DNA from: Flavisolibacter tropicus
GTDB lineage: Bacteria > Bacteroidota > Bacteroidia > Chitinophagales > Chitinophagaceae
NCBI RefSeq assembly: GCF_001644645.1
Contig: NZ_CP011390.1
Location: 5,287,501 to 5,351,500 of the forward strand
Direction of reading: 5' to 3'
DNA: 64,000 bases
Position numbers and translations under genes: made by a program. Below the pieces are notes generated by a model. That model was given only the letters and a program-made list of their open reading frames with translations, ran no database searches and was not told the DNA's origin. Below, in pieces: positions 1 through 10,127 of this stretch (position 1 is its first letter; every line of letters starts with the position of its first letter).

Positions 1-1
1 G

Positions 2-3000
2 GTAGGTACAGAAGGTAAACTCGGTGGCCAGGCGAAAGTGCAAGGAGTAGGTGGTACGTGGAAGGATCTGACAGACTCGGTAAACCAGATGGCCTCTAAC
101 CTTACGGCACAGGTACGTAACATCGCCGAGGTAACGACTGCGGTGGCCAACGGTGACTTATCTAAAAAGATTACGGTTAACGTACAGGGTGAGATCCTGG
201 AATTGAAAAAGACCATCAATACGATGGTGGATCAGCTTAACTCGTTTGCCTCTGAGGTAACGCGTGTGGCCCTTGAAGTGGGTACCGAGGGTAAACTCGG
301 TGGTCAGGCCAAGGTACAAGGTGTGGGTGGTACGTGGAAGGATTTGACGGATTCAGTAAACCAGATGGCATCAAATCTAACGGCCCAGGTGCGGAACATT
401 GCGGAAGTAACGACGGCGGTAGCGAAGGGGGACCTTTCCCGTAAGATCACGGTGGATGTGCGTGGTGAGATCCTGGAGTTGAAGAACACGATCAACACGA
501 TGGTGGACCAGTTGAACTCCTTTGGTTCTGAGGTATTCCGTGTGGCCCGTGAAGTAGGTTCTGAAGGTAAGTTGGGTGGACAGGCGGATGTACCTGGTGT
601 GGAAGGTTTATGGAAAGACTTAACAGACTCTGTAAATAAAATGGCCTCTAACCTGACTGCGCAAGTACGTAACATTGCCGAGGTAACAACGGCGGTGGCC
701 AACGGTGACTTGTCGCGTAAGATTGAGGTGGATGTAAAAGGAGAGATCCTTGAATTAAAGAACACCATTAATACGATGGTGGAACAATTACGTGCCTTTG
801 CCTCTGAGGTAACGAGGGTTGCCCGTGAGGTAGGTACGGAAGGTAAGCTGGGTGGTCAGGCCAACGTACCGGGAGTAGGTGGTACGTGGAAGGATTTGAC
901 GGACTCTGTGAACCAAATGGCTGGTAACCTGACCGCGCAGGTACGTAATATCGCCGAGGTGGCCATTGCAGTGGCGAACGGGGATATGAGCCGTAAGATC
1001 ACGGTGGACGTACGTGGTGAGATCCTGCAATTGAAAGAAACTCTGAACACGATGGTGGATCAGTTGCGTGCCTTCGCTTCTGAGGTAACCCGTGTGGCCC
1101 GTGAAGTAGGTTCTGAAGGTAAATTGGGTGGTCAGGCCTTCGTACCAGGTGTAGCCGGTACGTGGAAGGATTTGACGGACTCCGTGAACCAGATGACTGG
1201 TAACCTGACATCGCAGGTGCGTAACATTGCCGAGGTAACGAAGGCGGTGGCATCTGGTGACTTGTCTAAGAAAGTAACTATTGACGTAAAAGGAGAGATC
1301 CTTGACTTGAAAAATACCATCAACACGATGGTGGACCAGCTGAACTCCTTTGCCTTTGAGGTAACGCGTGTGGCCCGTGAGGTGGGTACAGAAGGTAAGC
1401 TCGGTGGTCAGGCTGAAGTACAAGGTGTGGCTGGTACGTGGAAAGACTTGACCGACTCGGTGAACATGATGGCCTCTAACCTGACCAACCAGGTGCGTGG
1501 TATCGCTAAGGTGGTAACGGCGGTGGCCACTGGTAATTTGAAACAAAAACTATCTATCGTATCTCGTGGAGAGGTAGCCCAGTTAACGGATACCATCAAC
1601 GAGATGATTGATACACTTGCCACCTTCGCCGACCAGGTAACTAACGTGGCCCGTGAGGTGGGTGTGGAAGGCCGATTGGGTGGTCAGGCATCGGTGCCGG
1701 GTGCCTCTGGTATCTGGAAGAATCTGACAGAGAACGTAAACCAGTTGGCAGAAAACCTGACCACACAGGTGCGTGCGATCTCTGAGGTGGCATCGGCGGT
1801 AACCAAGGGTGACTTGACACGAACGATTCGTGTGGAGGCAAAAGGAGAGGTGGAAGAATTGAAAGATACCATCAACCAAATGATTGCCAACCTGAAAGAA
1901 ACCACACTACGAAACCAAGAGCAAGACTGGCTGAAATCTAACCTGGCGAAGTTTACACAGATGTTGCAAGGTCAGAAGGATCTGAATACGGTAACCCGTC
2001 GAATTCTATCAGAGTTAGCACAGGTAGTAAATGCACAGCAGGGTATGTTCTATATATTAGAACAAGATGAGACTGCTATTAACCAGAAATTGAAACTGTT
2101 CTCGTCCTTTGCATACGATGAAGAACTGAATCTAAATAAAGAATTCGCCATCGGTCAAGGCCTAGTAGGGCAGTGTGCCGTGGAGAAAGAAAGAATATTG
2201 TTGAAGAACGTTCCTAAAAGCTACTTGAAAATTGGTTCTGGCTTAGGGCGTGCTACTCCAAAGAATGTGGTAGTATTACCGGTACTGTTTGAAACGGAGA
2301 TCAAAGCGGTAATTGAGCTGGCCTCATTCGATGACTTTAGTGAAACACACTTGGACTTCTTAGGTCAGTTGACCGAATCAATTGGTATCGTATTGAACAC
2401 CATTGAAGCCAACTCTCGTACAGAGGATCTGTTGGAACAATCACAGTCACTGGCAGACGAATTGAGAAGAACGAACGAAGAATTACAAGATAAAGCCCAC
2501 CTACTGGTAAAACAGAAAGAAGAGGTGGAGGAAAAGAACAAAGAGGTAGAAGAAGCAAGAAAGTCGCTGGAAGAAAAAGCCGAGCAGCTACAGCTTACTT
2601 CTAAGTATAAATCTGAGTTCCTGGCGAACATGTCGCACGAGTTGCGTACGCCGTTGAACTCACTGTTGATCCTGGCGCAGCAACTGTATGAGAACCATGA
2701 AGGTAACCTGAGTGAAAAGCAGGTACGTTATGCGAAAACCATCCACAGTTGTGGTGATGACCTGATCCAGTTGATCAATGACATCCTTGACTTGTCGAAG
2801 ATCGAGTCTGGTTATATCTCTACCGACTTTATCAACGTACGCTTCAACGAAATCACATCGTTTGTGGAAACCACGTTCAAGCATATCTCAGAAAGCAAGA
2901 GTCTCAAGTTCTCCATTGAAATGGATCAGAACCTGCCGGATAAGCTGGAAACAGACGTACAGCGTTTGAACCAGATCTTGAAGAACCTGTTGTCTAACGC

Positions 3001-4702
3001 CTTTAAGTTTACTGAAAAAGGTGGCGTACGCTTGAGGGTTTATGAAGCTCACAAGAACTGGAAACAGCTCAATCCAAGCCTGGATAATGCGAGTAAAGTG
3101 GTGGCCTTTGAAATTAAAGATTCCGGTATCGGTATCTCTAAGGACAAGCAGAACATCATCTTTGAAGCCTTCCAGCAAGCTGAAGGTTCTACGTCCCGTA
3201 AGTATGGTGGTACCGGTTTAGGATTATCCATCAGCCGGGGTTTAGCGGACCTGTTAGGTGGTTCTATTGAACTGGAGAGTGAACCAGGTAAAGGAAGTAC
3301 GTTTACGCTGTACCTGCCTATCGACTACAATCCACAGCACGTAAGAAAAGAAAAGCAAAGCTCATTAACAAATACTTTGACCATTAGTGAGTACCAGGTA
3401 GCCAGCGATAATGAAGAGACCATCCAGACTGTACAAACGGTAAAGCTGCCAGAAACAAGAGATTTGGAAGTAGTTAGTGAAATCATCAATGAAACCGGTG
3501 ATGATCGCCATAACATAAATATGGGCGACTCTGTAGTGCTGGTTGTTGAAGATGATCTGCGGTTTGGAAAGATCATGATCGAGAAAGCGCACGAGTTTAA
3601 TCTGAAAGTGGTTGTGGCTACATCCTTTGGCGAAGTCTTTGACCTGGCCAATAAGTTTACACCGATAGCAGTAACGCTTGATGTGAAACTGCCAGATGCC
3701 AGTGGATGGAGAATCCTTGATCTGTTCAAGAACGATATTAACTTCCGTCATATTCCTATTCACCTGATCTCTGGTGAAGAGAATCGCTTACTGGCTATGC
3801 AACGCGGTGCCAGAAGCTTCCACCAGAAGCCATTGAAAAATGAGGCATTGCAGGTGTTGTTCAGTGATATGGTTCGGTATAGGGATCATAAGCCGAAGAA
3901 TCTCTTACTGGTAGAAGACAATGAGCTGGATTCATCGCAAATCGCCAAGATCCTGGATAATGGTGAGGAGATAGATATTGAAATTGCCAGCACAGGTACG
4001 CAGGCATTAGAATTGATTAAAGAGAAAGAGTATGACTGTATCATTGTCGACTTCATGCTCCCTGATATTGGTGGACTGGATTTTGTAACACAGATCAACT
4101 CATTGAAGAAAGTGCAGATGACGCCGGTGTTGATCTACTCGGCTAAAGACTTTTCTCCAAAAGAAAAGACGCAGCTGAAGCAGTATGCCAATCGCATCTT
4201 GCTGAAGGACGTGCAGTCGCTGGAACTGTTGTTAGAAGAAACGGTGATGCACTTGCATCTGGATCATAAGAACCTGCTTTCTGAGAAACGTAAAATCATT
4301 GAGAATCTGCGCTCTCGTGAAGATGTATTGATAGGTAAAAATGTACTGGTAGTGGATGATGATGTGCGTAACCTGTTTGCGTTGACCACAGCCTTTGAAC
4401 GGTATAACATTAATGCCATTACAGCAGAAAGTGGACAAGAGGCGATCAATATCTTAATGGAGAACGACACTATAGATATTGTACTCATGGACATTATGAT
4501 GCCGGAAATGGATGGATATGAAACCACACAGAAGATTCGTAGGGAGCATAAGAATACGAAGCTGCCAATAATAGCAGTAACGGCTAAGGCGATGAAAGGA
4601 GACCGTGAGAAGTGTATTGAGGCGGGTGCATCTGATTACATCACTAAGCCTGTAAAAATTGATCAGCTACTATCGTTGATGCGTGTGTGGCTTTATAAAT
4701 AA
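2..4702 (+). CDS. Poly-HAMP hybrid sensor histidine kinase with three receivers (5' end outside window)
   Basis: The frame is open from base 2, so the N-terminus lies outside the window. Seven consecutive 92-residue (276-bp) HAMP-type units are visible; their conserved Trp codons (WKDLT-like motif) start at bases 59, 335, 611, 887, 1163, 1439 and 1715. Then follow a GAF-like region (about 1950-2400), a charged coiled coil (about 2420-2610), and a HisKA domain with H-box [10 protein letters not shown] (His codon 2636-2638). The ATPase domain has [21 protein letters not shown] and GGTGLGLS. Three receivers lie at about 3530-3880 (DVKLPD), 3895-4250 (DFMLPD) and 4330-4695 (DIMMPE). The expected role is a phosphorelay hub; the input signal is unknown. 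The repeat units closely resemble those of fungal group III histidine kinases (Nik1/Os-1 type). No DNA-binding output domain is present, so output must pass through partner proteins such as the next gene. Architecture is certain; function beyond that is inference. Confidence 0.95.
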   Translation, partial: VGTEGKLGGQAKVQGVGGTWKDLTDSVNQMASNLTAQVRNIAEVTTAVANGDLSKKITVNVQGEILELKKTINTMVDQLNSFASEVTRVALEVGTEGKLGGQAKVQGVGGTWKDLTDSVNQMASNLTAQVRNIAEVTTAVAKGDLSRKITVDVRGEILELKNTINTMVDQLNSFGSEVFRVAREVGSEGKLGGQADVPGVEGLWKDLTDSVNKMASNLTAQVRNIAEVTTAVANGDLSRKIEVDVKGEILELKNTINTMVEQLRAFASEVTRVAREVGTEGKLGGQANVPGVGGTWKDLTDSVNQMAGNLTAQVRNIAEVAIAVANGDMSRKITVDVRGEILQLKETLNTMVDQLRAFASEVTRVAREVGSEGKLGGQAFVPGVAGTWKDLTDSVNQMTGNLTSQVRNIAEVTKAVASGDLSKKVTIDVKGEILDLKNTINTMVDQLNSFAFEVTRVAREVGTEGKLGGQAEVQGVAGTWKDLTDSVNMMASNLTNQVRGIAKVVTAVATGNLKQKLSIVSRGEVAQLTDTINEMIDTLATFADQVTNVAREVGVEGRLGGQASVPGASGIWKNLTENVNQLAENLTTQVRAISEVASAVTKGDLTRTIRVEAKGEVEELKDTINQMIANLKETTLRNQEQDWLKSNLAKFTQMLQGQKDLNTVTRRILSELAQVVNAQQGMFYILEQDETAINQKLKLFSSFAYDEELNLNKEFAIGQGLVGQCAVEKERILLKNVPKSYLKIGSGLGRATPKNVVVLPVLFETEIKAVIELASFDDFSETHLDFLGQLTESIGIVLNTIEANSRTEDLLEQSQSLADELRRTNEELQDKAHLLVKQKEEVEEKNKEVEEARKSLEEKAEQLQLTSKYKSEFLANMSHELRTPLNSLLILAQQLYENHEGNLSEKQVRYAKTIHSCGDDLIQLINDILDLSKIESGYISTDFINVRFNEITSFVETTFKHISESKSLKFSIEMDQNLPDKLETDVQRLNQILKNLLSNAFKFTEKGGVRLRVYEAHKNWKQLNPSLDNASKVVAFEIKDSGIGISKDKQNIIFEAFQQAEGSTSRKYGGTGLGLSISRGLADLLGGSIELESEPGKGSTFTLYLPIDYNPQHVRKEKQSSLTNTLTISEYQVASDNEETIQTVQTVKLPETRDLEVVSEIINETGDDRHNINMGDSVVLVVEDDLRFGKIMIEKAHEFNLKVVVATSFGEVFDLANKFTPIAVTLDVKLPDASGWRILDLFKNDINFRHIPIHLISGEENRLLAMQRGARSFHQKPLKNEALQVLFSDMVRYRDHKPKNLLLVEDNELDSSQIAKILDNGEEIDIEIASTGTQALELIKEKEYDCIIVDFMLPDIGGLDFVTQINSLKKVQMTPVLIYSAKDFSPKEKTQLKQYANRILLKDVQSLELLLEETVMHLHLDHKNLLSEKRKIIENLRSREDVLIGKNVLVVDDDVRNLFALTTAFERYNINAITAESGQEAINILMENDTIDIVLMDIMMPEMDGYETTQKIRREHKNTKLPIIAVTAKAMKGDREKCIEAGASDYITKPVKIDQLLSLMRVWLYK
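59..1990 (+). repeat. Tandem 276-bp HAMP-coding repeats (seven visible copies)
   Basis: In-frame tandem repetition with a constant 276-bp period inside the kinase gene. Units 1-5 are very similar even at the DNA level (for example GTACGTGGAAGGAT recurs with few changes), while units 6 and 7 are more diverged. The array continues to the left window edge, so the true copy number is unknown. Such near-identity suggests homogenisation by recombination, and possibly copy-number variation. Confidence 0.95.
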
Positions 4703-4711
4703 GTGAAGTTT

Positions 4712-4783
4712 GAGTCCACGGGCAACAGGCGACAGTCCACAGCAAAATTTCTACTGTTGACAGTCGTCTATGGACTGTGGGTT
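4712..4783. repeat. Intergenic imperfect palindrome of CAGTCCACAG / GACAGTC words
   Basis: The left arm (about 4712-4742) contains CAGTCCACAG. The right arm (about 4753-4783) contains its near reverse complement CTATGGACTGT (10 of 11 match CTGTGGACTGT), with GACAGTC words in both arms. It fills the gap between two signalling genes. It could act as an RNA hairpin between them or be a dispersed repeat; no long T-run follows, so it is not a typical terminator. Confidence 0.6.
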
Positions 4784-4805
4784 TCTTTCACGTAATACCT
4801 TGTAA

Positions 4806-6143
4806 ATGGAAACTATCAAGACAGAAGATCTTACTAATAAAAATCCAATCAAGATACTGGTAGTAGATGACCGGGAAGATAACCTGTTCTCTATTGAAAC
4901 CATATTGGATAGGGATGGCTACCAGATCCGAAAGGCCAATTCTGGCAGGGCAGCATTAAAAGTTTTGCTCACCGAGCAGGACTTTACCCTTATCCTTATG
5001 GATGTGCAAATGCCGGAAATGAATGGTTTTGAAACGGCCAGCTTGATCTATGCTCGTGAAAAACTAAAGCATATTCCTATCATCTTCATAACGGCGCACA
5101 ACCATGATGAAGAGTATATGTTTGAGGGTTATAAGATGGGGGCTGTAGACTTCATTTACAAACCTATCAATCCTGAGCTGTTGCGTTTTAAGGTTAGTGT
5201 GTTTGTTGACCTGTACCGGAAAACACACCAATTGATGATTCAGGAGCGGAAACTGATGGCCGCAAATCTGGACCTGGAAAAAGAAATTGAAGAGCGACGC
5301 ATAAATGAAGAGAAGATCCATTTACTGAACGAGCAGTTGCTGATGAATAACACCGAGCTGAAAGCGATCAATGAAGAATTAGACCGCTTTGCTTATGTGG
5401 CTTCGCACGATTTGCAAGAGCCGCTCCGTAAGATCCTGATCTTTAGCGATGTGGTAAATATGAAACTGAAAGGGCAGGTAGAGCCTGATGTTCAAAACAG
5501 TCTGGATAAGATCATTAATGCCTCTAACCGAATGCAAAAGCTCATTAACGATCTATTGCAGTTTTCAAGACATGCTAATAATGTTGATGAGTTTCGGAAG
5601 GTTAACCTGAACGAAGTGTTGGCCAATGTGCTTAATGATATGGAAATGGATGTCAGAAAAAAAGAAGCTCGTGTACAGGCCACTGACTTGCCCGTTGTAT
5701 GGGGGGTGCCCAGTTTGTTGCATCAACTCTTTCAAAACCTGATCAGTAATTCGTTGAAGTTTAGCAAGAAAGATGTACAACCTACTATAAGTATTTATAG
5801 TGAGGTGATTAAGCAGGTCAATTCAAATAGCCTTACGAATGGCGCTCAGCCAAATTCCTTTTACCGGTTATACATTAAGGATAATGGGATAGGGTTTGAT
5901 GCTAGGTATGCAGAAGAGATATTTGTAGTGTTTAAACGCCTTCACAGTTATCATGAATTTGAAGGAACAGGCATTGGTCTCTCTATCTGTAAAAAGATAG
6001 TGGAAAAGCATAGCGGCCAAATAGCAGCAGATGGCAAGCTGAATGAAGGCGCAACATTTATAATAACATTGCCAAAAAAAGATTGGGCCGGTCTTGAGCA
6101 GAATAGCACTGTTTCCAACCAATTAGCTGCGCACCAAGCGTAG
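4806..6143 (+). CDS. Receiver-histidine kinase (REC-coiled coil-HisKA-HATPase)
   Basis: 445 residues. The N-terminal receiver has an acidic pocket (VVDDRED, residues 19-25) and likely phospho-acceptor Asp66 in LMDVQMPEMNG. A coiled-coil linker spans about 145-190. The kinase core follows with H-box SHDLQEPLR (His201), N-box HQLFQNLISNSLKFS, DNGIGFD and GTGIGLSICKKI. No transmembrane segment is visible, so it should be cytoplasmic. It lies 103 bp downstream of the poly-HAMP kinase, is co-oriented and has a compatible receiver, so a shared phosphorelay is plausible. The H-box type (HDLQEPLR) is the phytochrome-kinase-like variety common in Bacteroidota. Partner and signal are unknown. Confidence 0.92.
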   Translation: METIKTEDLTNKNPIKILVVDDREDNLFSIETILDRDGYQIRKANSGRAALKVLLTEQDFTLILMDVQMPEMNGFETASLIYAREKLKHIPIIFITAHNHDEEYMFEGYKMGAVDFIYKPINPELLRFKVSVFVDLYRKTHQLMIQERKLMAANLDLEKEIEERRINEEKIHLLNEQLLMNNTELKAINEELDRFAYVASHDLQEPLRKILIFSDVVNMKLKGQVEPDVQNSLDKIINASNRMQKLINDLLQFSRHANNVDEFRKVNLNEVLANVLNDMEMDVRKKEARVQATDLPVVWGVPSLLHQLFQNLISNSLKFSKKDVQPTISIYSEVIKQVNSNSLTNGAQPNSFYRLYIKDNGIGFDARYAEEIFVVFKRLHSYHEFEGTGIGLSICKKIVEKHSGQIAADGKLNEGATFIITLPKKDWAGLEQNSTVSNQLAAHQA

Positions 6144-6181
6144 AAATAAATGCGCATCCTTTATTTAGGATGTATTGAACT

Positions 6182-6232
6182 AACACCACTTACGGCAGAG
6201 CTTGCTGCTTTGCTATAGGTGGTGTTATTTTT
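6182..6232 (+). terminator. Probable intrinsic terminator after the receiver-kinase
   Basis: Arms AACACCAC (6182-6189) and GTGGTGTT (6219-6226) are perfectly complementary and followed by ATTTTTG. The long loop (29 nt) may hold a secondary stem. It is placed 39 bp after the receiver-kinase stop codon. Confidence 0.6.
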
Positions 6233-6399
6233 GTTTGCTATATTGTTTTGAATCCCATCTGGAACAACCAACATTTTTCTTTCTCCTATGTAGCCATCCT
6301 CCCTAATTCCTAAGAAAGGCAAAATACCGACCCGGAAATAGATGTCAAGTACGTGTAGTGCCTAATGTGCTATACGGTTGTCAACTTAAACAGTGACGT

Positions 6400-7452
6400 A
6401 TGAGGCCTTTTTACCTTTTTTATATATTCCTAATAATTAGTCCGTTTGCTAATAGTCAGCAGTTTAGCATAAAAGATTTAATTGATTTTACAAGCTATTC
6501 TGCCAATAAGTTTGATAATCACATTGCCAAAAAAGACTTCAGGCGAGACTATTATGCTCCACAGGAAAGTGTGTCTATTAGTAATTATGTTCAAAAGATT
6601 AAGAAGGGTGATTCAACAATACGGTCTATAGCATATGGATCAACTAACGGGAAGTTTAGTATTCATTATCAGACTTCATCGCAAGGGGAGCGCGAGGCCT
6701 TAAAGCAACAATTAGCTGCCGTTGGATTTCACTCTTTAGCCAATTCCGCTACTACAAGTGATGAAGGTGTAATGATGCAGCAGGGAAACTTAAGGGCTTA
6801 TTCCACTGTGGAAATAAGGGATAGTGTTCCCCTTTATACCTTTATTATTGAACGTAAAGAATTGCCCAAAGCCAAGGATATTCAGTTTGCGGAAGATTTG
6901 TTGTCTATTCCTTCTCATGAATATCTATCCTATGTATTTGGAGCGGATGCTGTAAAAAAAGATGTCTTTTACTATTCGGACACGGATACTAATAAGTGCA
7001 CTGTTTTGTTTCCCAACTCCAATAAGCAGGTCATTTTTATCTGGGATGATGAGGCAAACTATAGCAATACCGCCTTTATTCTAATAGGTGGACAGTTGCA
7101 AACCACAAATACGGCACAGACCAATTTATCAATAGAACATAATCTCTGGCATTCCCGGCAAGGCATTTACTCTGGTATGACATTGAGGGAATTGCAAGCA
7201 TTGAATGAGGGCCCTATAAACTTCTATAGTTGGGGGCAAGAGCAAGAGGGAATGTTGGCGCCAAAGAACCATGGGAGGATTGATTTTACCAAGGTGGGTG
7301 TGGTCCTGAACTGTTTGAATTGTAGTGATGGACGTTACCAGAAGACGAGTGTAGTAAGTTCTGATACACAGATACAGCAGGATAAGAAAATCTATGTGTC
7401 TACGATTATCATAATACCGGAAAAAGAGAAGTCGGCTACGGCCTCTCGGTAA
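6400..7452 (+). CDS. Secreted protein of unknown function
   Basis: 350 residues starting at ATG 6400 with a clear Sec signal peptide (MRPFYLFYIFLIISPFANSQ, likely cleavage after the AlaAsnSer segment). The mature part shows no family I recognise. It is rich in Ser/Thr and polar residues and has a Cys pair in LNCLNCSDG near residues 302-307. No T9SS sorting domain or lipobox is visible, so periplasm is the likely location. It stands alone, preceded by a 256-bp gap, and its stop is only 7 bp from the convergent end of the leftward gene at 7460. The call of a real gene rests on length, signal peptide and start context. Confidence 0.75.
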   Translation: MRPFYLFYIFLIISPFANSQQFSIKDLIDFTSYSANKFDNHIAKKDFRRDYYAPQESVSISNYVQKIKKGDSTIRSIAYGSTNGKFSIHYQTSSQGEREALKQQLAAVGFHSLANSATTSDEGVMMQQGNLRAYSTVEIRDSVPLYTFIIERKELPKAKDIQFAEDLLSIPSHEYLSYVFGADAVKKDVFYYSDTDTNKCTVLFPNSNKQVIFIWDDEANYSNTAFILIGGQLQTTNTAQTNLSIEHNLWHSRQGIYSGMTLRELQALNEGPINFYSWGQEQEGMLAPKNHGRIDFTKVGVVLNCLNCSDGRYQKTSVVSSDTQIQQDKKIYVSTIIIIPEKEKSATASR

Positions 7453-7459
7453 AGAAGCC

Positions 7460-8101
7460 TTAGCCGCTCATTTTCTTTGTCATATCTACAACCACGCCCT
7501 GGTGAAACAAATCGTTGAGTTGTGTAGGCTCTGGAGCAATGCGTGCTACCGGTCCTATTTGTTTCAATTCCAATTCTTGTTGTTCTTTCAGTTTCAGGTA
7601 TGCCTGATGGCGGGCCTGACGATAGCGTTCCAGCAACTGTAAAATCGCTGTTGTATTTACCAGTGTTTTAATGGCTCCATAGTGATTGACTTTAGCGCGT
7701 TGTAAAAAGAGAATCACATCTTCTAGTGCCAGGAAGTCTTCATAAGAAGAAAGCATGATCTCGCAAGCCAATACACTTACTTGTGTGTCAGTAGGCTGCT
7801 TGTAGCGCGGAAAGCCTAAGGATGCAATAAACTCTTTTAAGATCATTGTTAAAAGTTTATGCATGGTCTTGTTACCATACTTTAAGATCAAGCCCGGTAT
7901 ACGATCTTCAAATGGTATAGCCAGCAAGGCATCATAGCGTACGGCGTTGTCTGTCTGGTATTGCTGGCTAACCAGGTTCGCTATCATGGTATATTCTACC
8001 GTTGATGTGAACAGGCGGGAGGATGTGCGTTTGGCCTTTGGCTTATCAGAAGCCGGCTGCGCTACTTTGCCTGTGGTTTTATAATTTATTTTCTTGATCA
8101 T
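7460..8101 (-). CDS. Unknown protein, last gene of a phage-like cassette
   Basis: 213 residues with a basic N-terminal tail (many Lys before residue 30), then an apparently all-helical middle (about 45-170) and a charged Gln/Glu-rich helix (about 165-185). No catalytic motif is visible. The style (basic tail, helical core, no signal peptide) resembles small accessory or replication proteins of Bacteroidota phages, but I cannot name a family. It is the promoter-distal member of the leftward set that begins at 10496 with an ATPase in the middle. A 209-bp gap with an imperfect palindrome separates it from the preceding gene, so co-transcription is likely but not certain. Confidence 0.7.
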   Translation of the reverse strand: MIKKINYKTTGKVAQPASDKPKAKRTSSRLFTSTVEYTMIANLVSQQYQTDNAVRYDALLAIPFEDRIPGLILKYGNKTMHKLLTMILKEFIASLGFPRYKQPTDTQVSVLACEIMLSSYEDFLALEDVILFLQRAKVNHYGAIKTLVNTTAILQLLERYRQARHQAYLKLKEQQELELKQIGPVARIAPEPTQLNDLFHQGVVVDMTKKMSG

Positions 8102-8133
8102 TGTGTAGTAGTGTTTTCATTATTTGAAGAGTA

Positions 8134-8275
8134 GGATCGTGAAACGTCAAATGTGAGACGTGAAAGAAGATCGCTTATAACGTAACTCTCATTTAATGCT
8201 TCTAGGTTGTTTTGTGGAGAAGCAGGTTAACTGATAGGTAAGATGCTCACGTTTGGCGTTTCACTTCTCACGAAT
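8134..8275. repeat. Palindromic repeat pair, GTGAAACGTC family, copy 1
   Basis: Left arm GTGAAACGTCAAATGTGAG (around 8139-8157). The right arm around 8247-8272 reads as the approximate reverse complement (CTCACGTTTGGCGTTTCAC followed by TTCTCACGA). The arms are separated by about 90 bp. The same words recur between 8623 and 8757 and near 51741-51797. Confidence 0.7.
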
Positions 8276-8310
8276 CCCTACTCACCATTCACCACTGACC
8301 ACTCACCGTC

Positions 8311-8610
8311 TTAGCTCGCTTTTCTGTACTGCACGCTCATCATGCGGAGGCGTTGGTACAAGCTGCCTATGACTAGAGCGGCATTATCGTCTTCCATTTC
8401 TAATTGGTGCCACTCGGAGTCGCTATCCATTACATAGATGTCGTCTTTGGGACTTACTGCTACCGCCCATGCAGCAAAAGGGAGGGAGTGAGGGGTTACT
8501 TTTATTTCAATGGCATGATCGAAGTATAGATATTCATGACCCACTAGCTCTTTAATAATAGCGGCACATTCTTTATAAATGGTTGGTGTCATAGCTTTTG
8601 TGTTTTTCAT
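8311..8610 (-). CDS. Small unknown protein of the phage-like cassette
   Basis: 99 residues from ATG 8610, acidic in the second half (DSDSEWHQLEMEDDN), with no signal peptide and no motif I recognise. It lies in the leftward set and is bracketed on both sides by palindromic repeats of the same family, an unusual arrangement that could mark an inserted or separately folded transcript unit. An internal Met at residue 7 is an alternative start. The assignment as a real gene rests on position and absence of a competing frame; the function is unknown. Confidence 0.6.
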   Translation of the reverse strand: MKNTKAMTPTIYKECAAIIKELVGHEYLYFDHAIEIKVTPHSLPFAAWAVAVSPKDDIYVMDSDSEWHQLEMEDDNAALVIGSLYQRLRMMSVQYRKAS

Positions 8611-8622
8611 GGTTAGTGGGTC

Positions 8623-8757
8623 GGATTGTGAAACGTCAAACGTGAGACGTGAAAAGGGTCAATTGTAGTGTCGCTCTCGTTTAATGTTTCAAGACTAGCT
8701 TAATAAAAAACTAACGGTTTATCATAGGTTCACGTTTGACGTTTGACGTCTCACGAT
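8623..8757. repeat. Palindromic repeat pair, GTGAAACGTC family, copy 2
   Basis: Left arm near 8627-8654 contains GTGAAACGTCAAACGTGAG. The right arm near 8729-8757 contains CACGTTTGACGTTTGACG and TCTCACGA, built of the same words in reverse complement. Together with copy 1 it flanks the 99-residue gene. Confidence 0.7.
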
Positions 8758-8766
8758 TTCCTTTAG

Positions 8767-9261
8767 TTAGCCTCGTTCCAGCGTTATTCGATACGTCGAC
8801 CTGGATGATTTAAAAGCTCCTTCAATCACTTCGCCTGTCTCATGGTCTACGCCAATTCTGCCGGGAGCAACGCTACGTAAACGTTCTTCTAACACTTTCT
8901 TTTGTTCTTGTAAAGCCTGGATCTGTGCTTCCAGTTGGTTCCATTCGTCATTGTTGCTGTAGTCGTAGTTAACACCGGCCTCACACATTTCAATCTTGGC
9001 TCCGCTAGTGGTAATCAGCCTGCCATGATGTTTTACTAATTCATCGCGCAGGAAATGAATGTAACGTTCATCTTTCCGCATGGTCTTTACAAATTCATCC
9101 ATTGCCGCTAAGGCTTCGGCCACCTGAAACACGTTACCGTTTTCCAGTACATGCTCCACGGAGTTATCAGCCAGGTCGCGTATTTGTTTTTTGTTCAGCC
9201 CTTCCTGTATGGAAGGAAGTCCCGCCTGGGCAGGATTATGCTGCGCTAAGTGTCTTACCAT
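8767..9261 (-). CDS. Unknown coiled-coil protein of the phage-like cassette
   Basis: 164 residues from ATG 9261. Its start lies 26 bp inside the end of the upstream ATPase gene, which suggests translational coupling. A coiled coil rich in Glu/Gln (LEAQIQALQEQKKVLEERL) occupies about residues 110-128, followed by a C-terminal segment with GVDHETGEVIEG and a short beta-rich end. This layout resembles phage accessory proteins encoded next to recombination ATPases, but I cannot assign a named family. Tight coupling to the ATPase suggests a partner role, by inference only. Confidence 0.75.
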   Translation of the reverse strand: MVRHLAQHNPAQAGLPSIQEGLNKKQIRDLADNSVEHVLENGNVFQVAEALAAMDEFVKTMRKDERYIHFLRDELVKHHGRLITTSGAKIEMCEAGVNYDYSNNDEWNQLEAQIQALQEQKKVLEERLRSVAPGRIGVDHETGEVIEGAFKSSRSTYRITLERG

Positions 9262-10099
9262 TGATTTGTGATCTACGGTTAGTAATTAATTGTTGTAACA
9301 GCGGATTGGTATCGATTTCTACTTTGTTCTTGTTATACAGTTCTACCAATTCTTTTTGTGTGCTGCACTGTTCCACCTTGTCGTACCAGGCGCTGCCGGG
9401 TTTTACCGAGTTGAACACTTCTTCACCCTGCTCACACCATTTTGCTATTATTTCACCGGTTTTTTCTGAAGGAACAAAAGCTGGCTTATCGATGAACAGT
9501 CCTGTGCGATCTTTACTTGTCCAGGCGTTGTGTTTGGTATCCATTTCCAGGTTGATGGTCAGCTCATACTCAAAGCCTTCCCTGGTAATTTCTTTCAAGC
9601 CACTCTTTTCAACCTTAACGCGTCCATTGTTGTCTTTAGTCATCTCGTAATCCTGTTTGCGGCGCACCGTAGTAATGATATGCGATGGGCTGTGCAGGAT
9701 TGCCTCTAAAAATGCCTGGTGGCGAGGTGTTACCTTAGCCCAGTCCTGGTACTTACCGCCAAGGCTTTCTACAATTTCTAAACATCCACCTTTACCATCC
9801 CATTCGTGCGAGATGCTGTCGACAATAATTACTTCCATACCTGCTTTTTCGCAGGTGCGAATTGCTTCAATATAACGTTCTGGTGTAAACGGCGCCGTTA
9901 GTGGCAGTACATTGAAGTTGCCCAAGTGTGCATACAGGTCGGCGCTGCCATTTTCGGTGTCAATAACAGCTACCTTGCCCAGATCGCCACAAAGGCCTTT
10001 TGCAATTTGTATGGCACTATAGGTTTTACCAGCGCCAGATACTGCAGATAGTCCTAAGCGGATCTTGGCTTTCTTTCGTGTTGCTTTTCTTAATTCCAT
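9236..10099 (-). CDS. Phage-type RecA-fold/AAA ATPase (Sak4-like)
   Basis: 287 residues. After a basic N-terminus (RKATRKKAKIRLG) comes a Walker A motif AVSGAGKT (residues 19-26), an acidic DTENGSADLY segment (about 46-55), and a Walker B-like strand MEVIIVDSISHEW (about 90-102). This pattern matches the AAA/RecA-fold ATPases found in phage early regions, some known as Sak4 recombinases, which work with single-strand annealing or ssDNA-binding proteins. The C-terminal part (about 190-287) has no recognisable motif. It sits in the middle of a leftward operon facing an S24-type repressor. No classical annealing protein (RecT, Redbeta, Erf) is visible beside it; the coiled-coil protein downstream may take that place. 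The ATPase fold is well supported; the recombination role is inference. Confidence 0.85.
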   Translation of the reverse strand: MELRKATRKKAKIRLGLSAVSGAGKTYSAIQIAKGLCGDLGKVAVIDTENGSADLYAHLGNFNVLPLTAPFTPERYIEAIRTCEKAGMEVIIVDSISHEWDGKGGCLEIVESLGGKYQDWAKVTPRHQAFLEAILHSPSHIITTVRRKQDYEMTKDNNGRVKVEKSGLKEITREGFEYELTINLEMDTKHNAWTSKDRTGLFIDKPAFVPSEKTGEIIAKWCEQGEEVFNSVKPGSAWYDKVEQCSTQKELVELYNKNKVEIDTNPLLQQLITNRRSQINGKTLSAA

Positions 10100-10127
10100 T
10101 GTATATCGTATTTAATCGTACTCGTGT

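Noticed and set aside
304..1905. Series of antisense open frames within the kinase gene
   Set aside because: They recur with the 276-bp repeat and are shadows of the biased codon use of the HAMP units.
59..1990. Possible CRISPR-like regular repeats
   Set aside because: The period is coding, in frame and without unique spacers; it encodes HAMP units.
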